A DNA stretch of 42,538 nt from Candidatus Latescibacterota bacterium. GTDB taxonomy: Bacteria; Krumholzibacteriota; Krumholzibacteriia; Krumholzibacteriales; Krumholzibacteriaceae. Position numbers and translations under genes: made by a program. The stretch spans positions 1-42,538 of the forward strand of contig JAHOYU010000072.1 of assembly GCA_019038625.1 (NCBI GenBank), in the 5' to 3' direction. This document shows positions 24,300 to 32,198 of this stretch, piece after piece. The notes below the pieces were generated by a model. It searched no databases, had not been told where the DNA came from, and worked only from the letters and a program-made list of their open reading frames with translations. Numbering within the stretch: position 1 is the first letter of the stretch; every line of letters begins with the position of its first letter.

Positions 24300-25220
24300 A
24301 TGGCGCTGAAGAAATCGGAAAAGATCTGGATGGACGGAAAGTTCGTAGATTGGGACGATGCTAATATCCATGTTTGTTCCCACGTAGTCCATTATGGCAC
24401 ATGCCTGTTCGAGGGAATCCGATGTTACAACACCAAAAAAGGTCCGGCGATCTTCCGGCTCGAGCCTCATATCAAGCGTCTCTATAATTCGTCAAAGATG
24501 TATCGTATGGAACCAGAGATGCCCCAGAAGGATTTCATGGAAGCCTGTCTCGAGACAGTCAGGGTCAACAAGATGGAGGCATGTTATGTGAGGCCCGTCG
24601 TCTATCGCGGATATGATTCTCTCGGAGTCAACCCTTTCCCGAACCCGATCAACATGTTTATTGTGGTCTGGGAATGGGGAAATTATCTTGGCGCGGAAGC
24701 TCTGGAGGAGGGTGTGGATGTCTGTGTCTCCACCTGGGACAGGATCGCTCCGAACACACTTCCCGCACTGGCAAAGTCCGGCGCTAACTACATGAACTCG
24801 CAGTTGATCAAGATGGAAGCCATCACAAACGGATATACCGAGGGTATAGCTCTCGATACCAATGGCTACGTCAGCGAAGGCAGCGGCGAGAATATTTTCC
24901 TGATCGTCGACGACGTGATCATCACCCCGCCCCTGGGCGCAAGCGTTCTTCCCGGTATCACCCGTAACACTGTCATGGAACTGGCCGTGGAGATGGGATA
25001 CAAGGTCAGCGAGCAGCTCGTTCCGAGAGAGATGCTCTACATCGCCGACGAGGTATTCTTCACCGGCACGGCAGCGGAGATATCACCGATACGCAGTATC
25101 GACAAGATAAAGGTAGGCGAGGGCAAGCGTGGTCCTATCACGGCAAAACTTCAGGAAGTCTTCTTCAAGCTCCTGAATGCCGAAGTCGAAGAGCACATGG
25201 ACTGGCTGGACTTCGTATAG
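24300..25220 (+). CDS. ilvE: Branched-chain amino acid aminotransferase
   Basis: The product is 306 residues, normal for the fold-type IV aminotransferase family. The PLP Lys is K159 in LPALAKSGANYMNSQLI, and the phosphate/cofactor block is GYVSEGSGENIFLIVDD. Early HYGTCLFEGIRCY and RLEPHIKRLYNSSKM are typical of IlvE group I enzymes. It transfers the amino group between glutamate and the keto acids of Leu, Ile and Val in the cytoplasm. GGGAG six to seven bases before the ATG fixes the start. It is the first gene after a good promoter at 24177, followed by rpiB 52 bases later. A divergent specificity (for instance D-amino acid or aminodeoxychorismate) is less likely given the length and the motifs. 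Confidence 0.95.
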   Translation: MALKKSEKIWMDGKFVDWDDANIHVCSHVVHYGTCLFEGIRCYNTKKGPAIFRLEPHIKRLYNSSKMYRMEPEMPQKDFMEACLETVRVNKMEACYVRPVVYRGYDSLGVNPFPNPINMFIVVWEWGNYLGAEALEEGVDVCVSTWDRIAPNTLPALAKSGANYMNSQLIKMEAITNGYTEGIALDTNGYVSEGSGENIFLIVDDVIITPPLGASVLPGITRNTVMELAVEMGYKVSEQLVPREMLYIADEVFFTGTAAEISPIRSIDKIKVGEGKRGPITAKLQEVFFKLLNAEVEEHMDWLDFV

Positions 25221-25272
25221 AGGACCCAGGCTTTGTTCAGGGTCTGACATGGATCAGTCAAGGGAGGGTTTG

Positions 25273-25713
25273 TTGAAGGTAGCCGTAGGATCGGATCACC
25301 GTGGATACCTCCTTAAGGAACGTCTGAAAAAAATGCTCGCCGGCGAGGGCCATGAGGTCGTCGACCTGGGCACAGGCAGCACCGAATCGGTCGATTACCC
25401 CGATTTCGGTATCTCTGTCGCGGAAATGACCGCCAGTGGGGATGTCGAACGGGGTATCGTCATATGTGGTAGCGGTATAGGCATCTCGATAGCGGCGAAC
25501 AAGGTGAATGGCGCAAGAGCTGCACTGTGCCGCACTATGGATCAGGCTCGTATGACCAGAAGACATAACGATTCGAACGTGCTGGCGCTTTCAGAAGAAA
25601 GCCAGGACGATCCGGATGTCGAGGAACTGGTCCGTACTTGGCTGGCGACGCCTTTCGACGGGGGCCGTCACCAGTTGCGGGTGGACAAGATAACCGGGTA
25701 CGAGAATCGCTGA
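25273..25713 (+). CDS. rpiB: Ribose-5-phosphate isomerase B
   Basis: The product is 146 residues from TTG 25273, preceded by AGGGAGG at four to five bases. This start gives [18 protein letters not shown], the canonical RpiB N-terminus; an ATG at 25249 would add eight unrelated residues. The active-site Cys is C65 in [18 protein letters not shown], and the His that opens the sugar ring is H98 in [14 protein letters not shown]. It interconverts ribose-5-phosphate and ribulose-5-phosphate in the pentose-phosphate pathway. Some relatives act on allose-6-phosphate or galactose-6-phosphate, but the stand-alone setting and motifs fit RpiB. The adjacent glyA gene (38 bases later) is a frequent neighbour of rpiB in many bacteria. 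Confidence 0.95.
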   Translation: MKVAVGSDHRGYLLKERLKKMLAGEGHEVVDLGTGSTESVDYPDFGISVAEMTASGDVERGIVICGSGIGISIAANKVNGARAALCRTMDQARMTRRHNDSNVLALSEESQDDPDVEELVRTWLATPFDGGRHQLRVDKITGYENR

Positions 25714-25751
25714 CAATAGACCTGAAAACTCAATCGACAAGAGGGAAAACG

Positions 25752-27020
25752 ATGTTATACGACGAGAACCTGTTCAAGTATCTCGAGGGGACCGACCCCG
25801 AGATCATGGAGACGATGAGATCGGAACTGCACAGGCAGCAGACCACACTCGAACTTATAGCGAGTGAGAACTTCACGAGCAGGGCCGTTCTTGCCGCACT
25901 GAGCAATCCCATGCAGAACAAATATGCAGAAGGGTATCCACGCAGACGCTACTATCGCGGATGCAAGTTCGTCGACAAGGCCGAGGACCTCGCGAGGGAA
26001 CGCGCAAAGGAGCTTTTCGGAGCCGAATACGCAAACGTCCAGCCGCATTCCGGCACCCAGGCAAATATCTCAGCCTACATGTCGTTCATCGAACCTGGCG
26101 ATACGATAATGGGACTCAGCCTTTCTCACGGCGGACACCTTTCCCACGGACATCCGGTAAATTTCTCCGGCCTTTTCTACAAGGTGGTCCACTACGAGGT
26201 CGATCCCGAGACGAAGATGCTCAATTACGATACGATGGAGAAGTTGGCAGTCGAGAGCAGGCCGAAGATGCTCGTGGCTGGAGCCAGCGCCTATCCCCGG
26301 TTTTGGGACTGGGAGAGGCTTCGCGCTATCTGTGACAAGGTAGGAGCCTTCATGATGGCCGATATCGCTCACATCGCCGGATTGATCGCGGCCGGAGTGC
26401 ATCCGAGCCCCATACCCTACGCCGATATCGTTACTTCTACAACACACAAGACCCTTCGCGGGCCTAGAGGCGGACTCATCCTCTGTCCCGAGAAGTACGC
26501 GAAAGCGGTCGACAAGTTCAATTTTCCAGGGACCCAGGGCGGACCCTTCATGCACTGCATCGCCGCCAAGGCGGTCTGTTTCAAAGAGGCCATGAGCAAT
26601 GAGTTCAAAGAGTATCAGAAGCAAGTCGTCGCGAATGCAAGCAAGCTTGCCGACGTCATGATAGAAAAGGGATTCGATATCGTAAGCGGTGGGACGGACA
26701 ACCACCTCTTCCTTGTCGACTTTACGAATAAGGGACTTACCGGCAAGGAAGCGGCCAAGACCCTGCACAAGGCCGGTATCACAGTGAACAAGAATACGGT
26801 ACCTTTCGACCAGCAGTCGCCGTTCGTCACTTCGGGCATCAGGGTCGGGACTCCTGCTCTTACCACCCGCGGGATGAAAGAGGCTGAAATGGCCGTGGTC
26901 GGCGAGCTTATGGCGAAGGTCCTCGATAACATGGGCGACGAAAATGCTATCGAAAAGACGATCGAAGAGGTAAAGGCGGGGACAGCTGAACTGGCTTCGC
27001 GTTTTCCTCTGTATGAATAG
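25752..27020 (+). CDS. glyA: Serine hydroxymethyltransferase
   Basis: The product is 422 residues from ATG 25752, with GAGGGA about seven bases upstream; the longer frame to 25638 overlaps rpiB and is not needed. The signature blocks are [59 protein letters not shown] and the PLP Lys (K233) in [14 protein letters not shown]. The enzyme splits serine to glycine while charging tetrahydrofolate with a one-carbon unit, which feeds thymidylate and purine synthesis. It is followed by the dCMP-deaminase and nrdR genes, giving a nucleotide-centred group. No truncation or unusual residue was seen. Confidence 0.97.
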   Translation: MLYDENLFKYLEGTDPEIMETMRSELHRQQTTLELIASENFTSRAVLAALSNPMQNKYAEGYPRRRYYRGCKFVDKAEDLARERAKELFGAEYANVQPHSGTQANISAYMSFIEPGDTIMGLSLSHGGHLSHGHPVNFSGLFYKVVHYEVDPETKMLNYDTMEKLAVESRPKMLVAGASAYPRFWDWERLRAICDKVGAFMMADIAHIAGLIAAGVHPSPIPYADIVTSTTHKTLRGPRGGLILCPEKYAKAVDKFNFPGTQGGPFMHCIAAKAVCFKEAMSNEFKEYQKQVVANASKLADVMIEKGFDIVSGGTDNHLFLVDFTNKGLTGKEAAKTLHKAGITVNKNTVPFDQQSPFVTSGIRVGTPALTTRGMKEAEMAVVGELMAKVLDNMGDENAIEKTIEEVKAGTAELASRFPLYE

Positions 27021-27057
27021 GGGGGACCTGTGTGAGTGTGGGTGAGGAGATTCGATA

Positions 27058-27549
27058 ATGGATGAAAAAATAATGGGAAGAAAGACAATAAAGAGACCCA
27101 CCTGGGATGAGTATTTCATGAAGATCACTCATCTTGTCGCCGAACGCTCGACCTGTCTCAGGCGAAGGGTGGGCGCGGTGATCGTGAAGGACAAAAAGAT
27201 CCTGTCGACGGGCTACAATGGTGCGCCGAAGGGATTGGCGCATTGTCTGGAACTGGGGTGTCTTAGAGACGAGCTGGGTATACCTTCCGGAGAGAGGCAC
27301 GAACTCTGCCGGGGCGCCCATGCCGAGCAGAATGCCCTTATCCAGGCGGCCGGCAGCGGTTCCTCTATGGATGGAGCCACCATGTACTGTACCAATTCCC
27401 CATGTTCGACATGTACCAAGATGATAATCAACGCGGGGATCAGGAGACTTGTTCTGGGCGCGGAATATCCCGACCAGCTCGGCAAGGACCTTATACGTGA
27501 ATCGGGGATTGAAACCGTTTACATCTCGCTCGAACCCGGGGAAGGATAA
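27058..27549 (+). CDS. Deoxycytidylate (dCMP) deaminase family protein
   Basis: The product is 163 residues, with GAGGAG about nine bases before the ATG. Zinc-site motifs are HAEQNAL (H88, E90) and PCSTCTK (C116, C119), in the order of the cytidine/deoxycytidylate deaminase superfamily. The preceding [29 protein letters not shown] is typical of ComEB/dCMP deaminases, and an extra His/Cys set around [12 protein letters not shown]...[12 protein letters not shown] suits a second zinc site. It converts dCMP to dUMP, the precursor of thymidylate. It is sandwiched between glyA, which supplies the one-carbon unit for dTMP, and nrdR, the ribonucleotide-reductase repressor. Confidence 0.92.
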   Translation: MDEKIMGRKTIKRPTWDEYFMKITHLVAERSTCLRRRVGAVIVKDKKILSTGYNGAPKGLAHCLELGCLRDELGIPSGERHELCRGAHAEQNALIQAAGSGSSMDGATMYCTNSPCSTCTKMIINAGIRRLVLGAEYPDQLGKDLIRESGIETVYISLEPGEG

Positions 27550-27575
27550 CCCCGGAAAAATGAAAAGGGGGCATC

Positions 27576-28034
27576 ATGCGTTGTCCCGCCTGTGGTCATG
27601 AAGAGGACAAGGTAGTCGACAGCAGGTCGACCAAAGAGAACTCCGCCATCAGAAGGCGCAGGGAATGCATCGCCTGCGGCAACCGCTTTACAACCTACGA
27701 ATATGTAGAACACCGGCCCGTGATGGTCGTCAAGAAAGACGGTCGGCGCGAGCATTACTCGCGTGACAAGATCATGAACGGACTTCTCAGGGCATGCGAG
27801 AAGCGGTCGGTCCCGGCCGAGACACTGGAGAACCTGGTCGACGAAGTCGAAAAGGCGGTCACTGGCAGAGTCCGCGACGAGATCCCCACCCAGGAACTCG
27901 GTAATGAAGTGATGACGAGGCTGGCCGGGATAGACCAGGTAGCATACGTCCGATTCGCCTCAGTCTACCGTGATTTCAAGGATATCAATCAGTTTCTCGC
28001 GGAGCTCAAAGGTCTTCTTGAGACGAAAGAATAA
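27576..28034 (+). CDS. nrdR: Transcriptional repressor NrdR
   Basis: The product is 152 residues, the standard length. It starts with the zinc ribbon MRCPACGHEEDKVVDSRSTKENSAIRRRRECIACG (C3, C6, C31, C34). The ATP-cone domain follows (about 49-135: VVKKDGRREHYSRDKIMNGLLRACEKR...), with the conserved VAYVRFASVYRDFKDINQF near the end. NrdR senses dATP/ATP and represses ribonucleotide-reductase genes by binding paired NrdR boxes. AGGGGG stands before the ATG. No nrd gene lies in the window, so its targets are elsewhere. No NrdR box was found upstream of its own gene group by eye. Confidence 0.97.
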   Translation: MRCPACGHEEDKVVDSRSTKENSAIRRRRECIACGNRFTTYEYVEHRPVMVVKKDGRREHYSRDKIMNGLLRACEKRSVPAETLENLVDEVEKAVTGRVRDEIPTQELGNEVMTRLAGIDQVAYVRFASVYRDFKDINQFLAELKGLLETKE

Positions 28035-28059
28035 ACAAAGGAATATAAGGAGGAAGCCG

Positions 28060-28920
28060 ATGACATCTAGATCCTGTATTTATCGCAACCTGATTTCTGC
28101 CGTTCTGTTCATGAGCATCTTATTGATGTGCGGCTCTGTTTCGGCGGACGATAACAAGGAAGTCACAATCAGGTTTTCCCTCGAAGAGGGGACAGTACTG
28201 AAATACAAGGGCTCGTCCATGATGGAGATGAACTGGAAAGGCATCGTTTTAAACAATATGCACTCCGATGAAGTCGAAATGTCCTGGTTGGAGACCCTGG
28301 AAGGCGAAAAACAAAGAGTGGAAGTAAATTATATCGCCTGCTCGGACAGAAGATCGATGGGTGGCGCGGCGGCGATGGATTTTGATAGCCCGGTCAAGCC
28401 CGAAGGTCGCGCGGTCAAGGTTGTAGTCGGGGCAGATGGAAGGCCCGACGAAGCTGCCGGATTCATATTGGGAATAAAGGGTGGCAAGGCCCTCAAGGAT
28501 TATGTGAATAAATGGTTTTTTGAGCTACCCGAGGCCCCTGTGAAAAAAGGTTCAAAATGGACTGTCATTGTGCCCCGTGAGGACGAAAAGAAGGATGAAG
28601 AGGAAGAATCCGGGACTGAATTCAAAGGTGCTTTTGACCTGGAACTGAAGAAGTTTGAGAAGAAAAAGGGTATCGAAGTAGCCGTGATCAAATTCAAGGC
28701 AAAGATTTCTATCCATAACGAATCTGAGCAGGGTGTCCTGGATGGAGAGTCGAAAAGCGAGGGTGAAGTCAAGGTAGCTATTGAAGGCGGATACATAGTC
28801 GAGTTCAAGAGTTCTTCGGAGATGAAGGGCAAGCTGATCAGCCAGGACGAATTCAGCGGCAAGGAGACCTCCACTGATATCGTGCAGATAAGAAGCAGCG
28901 AGATCAAGCTGCAGAAATAG
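28060..28920 (+). CDS. Exported protein of unknown function
   Basis: The product is 286 residues from ATG 28060, which has AAGGAGG seven bases upstream. A signal peptide (MTSRSCIYRNLISAVLFMSILLMCGSVSA) is followed by a soluble, highly charged, beta-rich chain. It opens VTIRFSLEEGTVLKYKGSSMMEMNWKG and contains an acidic-basic hinge EDEKKDEEEESG near 190. It then gives alternating strands such as VAVIKFKAKISIHNES and GEVKVAIEGGYIVEFKSSSEMKGKL. The look is that of a DUF6263-like or lipoprotein-like beta-barrel or sandwich, but I am not certain of the family. The Cys in LLMCGS is not a good lipobox. It lies between nrdR and tatC, possibly only as an operon passenger. Confidence 0.75.
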   Translation: MTSRSCIYRNLISAVLFMSILLMCGSVSADDNKEVTIRFSLEEGTVLKYKGSSMMEMNWKGIVLNNMHSDEVEMSWLETLEGEKQRVEVNYIACSDRRSMGGAAAMDFDSPVKPEGRAVKVVVGADGRPDEAAGFILGIKGGKALKDYVNKWFFELPEAPVKKGSKWTVIVPREDEKKDEEEESGTEFKGAFDLELKKFEKKKGIEVAVIKFKAKISIHNESEQGVLDGESKSEGEVKVAIEGGYIVEFKSSSEMKGKLISQDEFSGKETSTDIVQIRSSEIKLQK

Positions 28921-28924
28921 GGCG

Positions 28925-29725
28925 GTGAATCATTTGCCCGAATCGGAAGAACCTTTGGCAAAAGAGCCATTAGAGGAAGAATCATTGAAAGAGATGGGTT
29001 TTCTCGGCCATCTCGAGGATCTCAGGTCCATGTTGATATGGGTGCTGGCCACATGGCTCGGGACCTCGATCGTCCTGTGGTTCTTCTCCGGGTATGTACT
29101 GGACTTTCTCCTGGCCGGGATCCCTGTCGAGAGCCTTTATTTCCACGCCCCTGTAGAAGCCTTCATGGTACGGCTGAAACTAAGTTTCATAAGTGGTTTT
29201 CTCGTCTCATTTCCATTTGTTCTGTTCAGAGTATGGTCCTTTATCTCTCCTGGCCTGTTCAAGAGTGAGAAGAAGGTCATTATTCCTCTGATCCTGCCGG
29301 CCAGCGTGCTGTTTTACACGGGAGCGGCTTTCGCTTACTGGATAATGATCCCGGTCGTACTGGAATTCCTTATCCAGTTCGGTACCGAGATGCTTTCTCC
29401 ATTGATCTCGGTCGATAGATATTTCGAATTCGTCGCACGGCTCTGTTTCGCTTTTGGTATAGTCTTTCAACTGCCCCTCGTGATCATATCCCTGACTTCT
29501 CTCGGAGTAATATCTCCGAGAGCGCTGCTTCGGCAGTGGAGATGGGTGATCCTCCTGATTTTCGTGACGGGTGCTGTCCTGACACCCCCGGATCCCGCGT
29601 CACAGCTGCTGATGGCCCTGCCGCTCGTCCTTCTTTTCCTGGTGAGCGCCACTCTGTCGCTCATGATCGAGAAACGCAGGCTTGGAAAAAGTGATGAAGA
29701 GGACGAGGATGACGGGGCGCCTTGA
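28925..29725 (+). CDS. tatC: Sec-independent protein translocase TatC
   Basis: The product is 266 residues from GTG 28925; a TTG at 28934 and an ATG at 28994 are alternatives, and the ATG begins the conserved MGFLGHLEDLRSML. Six hydrophobic segments follow, with the family blocks FHAPVEAFMVRLKLSFISGFLVSFPFVLFRVWSFISPGL, then EKKVIIPLI, and FAFGIVFQLPLVIISL. TatC binds twin-arginine signal peptides and forms the core of the Tat translocon in the inner membrane. No tatA/B gene is adjacent. The N-terminal tail is acidic and repetitive (EEPLAKEPLEEESLKE), which is unusual but short. The C-terminal tail is also acidic. Confidence 0.95.
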   Translation: MNHLPESEEPLAKEPLEEESLKEMGFLGHLEDLRSMLIWVLATWLGTSIVLWFFSGYVLDFLLAGIPVESLYFHAPVEAFMVRLKLSFISGFLVSFPFVLFRVWSFISPGLFKSEKKVIIPLILPASVLFYTGAAFAYWIMIPVVLEFLIQFGTEMLSPLISVDRYFEFVARLCFAFGIVFQLPLVIISLTSLGVISPRALLRQWRWVILLIFVTGAVLTPPDPASQLLMALPLVLLFLVSATLSLMIEKRRLGKSDEEDEDDGAP

Positions 29726-29792
29726 CATCGGCCCCTGGAAAGTGCTAATTTCCCCTGTGACTTATATGTAAAGAAAGGAATTGTGCGACCCG

Positions 29793-30803
29793 ATGGAGCC
29801 GACCGACAATGATAGATGTAATAGTTTTCAGGATCCGGTGAGGAGTGAACTCGACATCCTGGAAGACCGGCTTCGGGATACGCTGCATTCCGATATCCCC
29901 CTGATCGACGACATATGTAGACATATCAACAAGACCCCCGGGAAGCGGCTGCGTCCAAATATCCTCTTTCTGGCATCGCGAAGTACCGGAGGAGAGAAAT
30001 CGGCAGCGCTGACGGCCGGGATGGCTGTCGAATTGATCCATACCGCAACATTGATACATGACGATATCATAGATAATCATCTCGTGCGGCGAGGTGAGCA
30101 GACGGTATATGCAAAATGGGGAAACAACATCGCCACGATCATGGGTGATTTTTTATACTCCAGAGCGTTCACCAGCCTCAGTGAAGCAGGATTGCATGAG
30201 TTGATGGCGATCCTGGCAAGGGCGACCAATATAATGAGTGTCGGAGAGATGCTCCAGTTCCAGCAGGCCGGACAGATAGACATAGACGAAGCCCGCTACA
30301 TGGATATGATCTACGGCAAGACGGCTTCTCTGTTCTCCGCCTCCAGCGAGTGCGGCGCAGTGATCGGTACGGACGGCAACGGCAATGGAACAAGAGAGTC
30401 CTATTCGGGCTTTGGAAAGAATATCGGACTTGCATTCCAGATCACCGACGATCTGTTCGACTATATCGCGGTGGACGAGTTGATAGGCAAGCCGGTCGCT
30501 TCGGATTTCACGGACGGCAGAGTGACTCTTCCATTTATTACTGCCTTCAGGAACGCTCCGGACCTCAAGAAGAAACGCGTCAGCGAACTTTTTCATGTGG
30601 GGGTAAAGGAAGATGGCGACTGGGGCGAGATAGTCTCATTCGTTCAGAGTTATGGAGGAGTGGAGTACTCTCTTAATAAGGCCCGGGAGCTCGGTGAAAA
30701 AGCCAAAGATTCATTGAGTTCTATTTCTCCATCGCGTGAAAGGGACGCGCTCTGTTACGCGGCAGACTATATCACCGAACGGGTCCTTCCATTTTCCGCG
30801 TAG
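29793..30803 (+). CDS. Polyprenyl diphosphate synthase
   Basis: The product is 336 residues from ATG 29793; a TTG at 29781 would add four. Both aspartate-rich motifs are intact: LIHDDIIDN (DDIID, about 90-94) and QITDDLFDY (DDLFD, about 219-223). The GKRLRP block is at 50-55, and the QTVYAKWGNNIATIMGDFLYSRAF segment is present. The enzyme adds isopentenyl units to an allylic diphosphate, with Mg2+, to give a trans-polyprenyl chain, usually for the menaquinone side chain. The residues before the first DDxxD (ELIHTATLIHDD) lack bulky aromatic blocks, suggesting a long product such as hepta- or octaprenyl. The flavoprotein at 8158 could later reduce such a chain (inference). Confidence 0.93.
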   Translation: MEPTDNDRCNSFQDPVRSELDILEDRLRDTLHSDIPLIDDICRHINKTPGKRLRPNILFLASRSTGGEKSAALTAGMAVELIHTATLIHDDIIDNHLVRRGEQTVYAKWGNNIATIMGDFLYSRAFTSLSEAGLHELMAILARATNIMSVGEMLQFQQAGQIDIDEARYMDMIYGKTASLFSASSECGAVIGTDGNGNGTRESYSGFGKNIGLAFQITDDLFDYIAVDELIGKPVASDFTDGRVTLPFITAFRNAPDLKKKRVSELFHVGVKEDGDWGEIVSFVQSYGGVEYSLNKARELGEKAKDSLSSISPSRERDALCYAADYITERVLPFSA

Positions 30804-30860
30804 GATTCCAGAAGATCATCCCCGGGCAGATATTTCTTTAATCAGATCGTGACAGAGGTC

Positions 30861-31844
30861 ATGGAAGCTCTTTATTACGAAAAACTTCCAAAAAACGTGG
30901 TCCGATGCCTTCTTTGCCCCAATCTGTGTGTGATTGAAGAGGGTGGGAAGGGGCGGTGCAGGTTGAGAGTGAATGAAGGGGGATTTCTTCAAACACAGTC
31001 ATACGGGATGACTGTGACGGCCGCTGTGGATCCGATCGAGAAGAAACCACTCTATCACTTCATGCCGGGCAGCGAGATCCTCTCTATAGGCCCCAACGGT
31101 TGTACACTGACTTGCGAACATTGCCAGAACTGGAACATCTCCCAGGAGGATTGTCCCGTGACGTACATCCCTCCGGATGAGCTTGCCGCCCACGCACGCT
31201 CCAGAGGATCTGTCGGCGTCGCCTTTACATATACCGAGCCTCTTCTGTGGTACGAGTATCTCATCGATGTGCTTCCGCTTCTGAGGGAGGAAGGACTCAA
31301 ATCGGTCCTTGTGACGAACGGCTATCTGAACGATGGGCCTGCGGAGCGGATCATTCCGATGGTGGACGGTTTCAATATCGACATGAAGAGTTTTAATGAC
31401 GATTTCTACAGAAAGTACTGTGGCGGTTCACTGGAGCCTGTAAAAAGATTCGTCGAGGCCGCGGCCGGGGCAGCGCATGTCGAGGTCACGACCTTGATTA
31501 TTCCCGGCCTGAATGATTCGCCTTCCGAAATAGAGGCTCTCGCACGCTGGCTGGCCGGAATATCGAAAGATATTCCCCTGCATCTGTCGCGGTTTTTCCC
31601 GAGATACAGGATGAAGGATATACCACCTACGTCTTCTTCCACTCTGAAGGAATCATGGGAAACGGCCAGAAGATTCCTTGATTATGTCTATATTGGTAAT
31701 ATATTCATCGAAGGTACAGAGAACACGTTATGCCCCGATTGCGGGGAAAATCTGATAATGAGATCTGGCTATTCCACAACGGTCATGATCGAGGGCGAAA
31801 GTTGCCCGGCCTGTGGGAAACGGATCAAGGGGGTATTGAAGTAA
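30861..31844 (+). CDS. amrS: AmmeMemoRadiSam system radical SAM enzyme AmrS
   Basis: The product is 327 residues from ATG 30861; a GTG at 30849 is an alternative. The N-terminal CLLCPNLCVIEEGGKGRCRLRVNEGG is the family's Cys-rich opening. The radical SAM cluster is CTLTCEHCQNW (C81, C85, C88), followed by VAFTYTEPLLWYEYLIDV and DGFNIDMKSFNDDFYRKYCGG, and the TTLIIPGLNDSP block. Two more CxxC pairs (CPDCG and CPACG) close the protein, likely for a further iron or zinc site. The enzyme works with AmmeMemo-type partners (AMMECR1 and MEMO1 domains) in an as yet incompletely defined redox reaction. Partner genes are not in the window. The start of rsfS follows the stop directly. Confidence 0.93.
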   Translation: MEALYYEKLPKNVVRCLLCPNLCVIEEGGKGRCRLRVNEGGFLQTQSYGMTVTAAVDPIEKKPLYHFMPGSEILSIGPNGCTLTCEHCQNWNISQEDCPVTYIPPDELAAHARSRGSVGVAFTYTEPLLWYEYLIDVLPLLREEGLKSVLVTNGYLNDGPAERIIPMVDGFNIDMKSFNDDFYRKYCGGSLEPVKRFVEAAAGAAHVEVTTLIIPGLNDSPSEIEALARWLAGISKDIPLHLSRFFPRYRMKDIPPTSSSTLKESWETARRFLDYVYIGNIFIEGTENTLCPDCGENLIMRSGYSTTVMIEGESCPACGKRIKGVLK

Positions 31845-32198
31845 TTGGCTACAGCACCAAAGACACTGGCCAAGATGATGATCAGGGCCGCATACGACAA
31901 GATGGCTGAGGACATTGTCCTTCTCAATCTGAAAAAAATATCAAGTTACACCGACTATCTCGTGATTCTCAGTGCGGGAAGCGATACTCATGCACGTACC
32001 ATCGCAGATCATCTGCGGGAACGCTTCAAGAAAAAAGATGTCATCCTTCATGTGGAGGGTTACGAATCAGGTAACTGGATATTGATAGATTGCTTCACGG
32101 TGGTCGTCCATATCTTCCGGCCTGATGTCAGAGAGTACTACGGACTGGAGAAATTCTGGGGTGACGCTGAAAGGGAGGAGTTTCCCGATGGCTTGTAG
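31845..32198 (+). CDS. rsfS: Ribosome silencing factor RsfS
   Basis: The product is 117 residues from TTG 31845, immediately after the amrS stop, with GGGGG about 11 bases upstream; ATG 31875 is an alternative. The family pattern is AEDIVLLNLKKISSYTDYLVILSAGSDTHARTIADHLRER and EGYESGNWILIDCFTVVVHIFRPDVREYYGLEKFWGDAE. RsfS binds L14 on the 50S subunit and blocks subunit joining when nutrients are short. The argS start overlaps its last 11 bases, so the two are coupled. Length and motifs are normal. Confidence 0.95.
   Translation: MATAPKTLAKMMIRAAYDKMAEDIVLLNLKKISSYTDYLVILSAGSDTHARTIADHLRERFKKKDVILHVEGYESGNWILIDCFTVVVHIFRPDVREYYGLEKFWGDAEREEFPDGL

Noticed and set aside
26070-27128. 352-codon frame on the minus strand
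   Set aside because: Antisense shadow of glyA and the start of the dCMP-deaminase gene; no recognisable domain.
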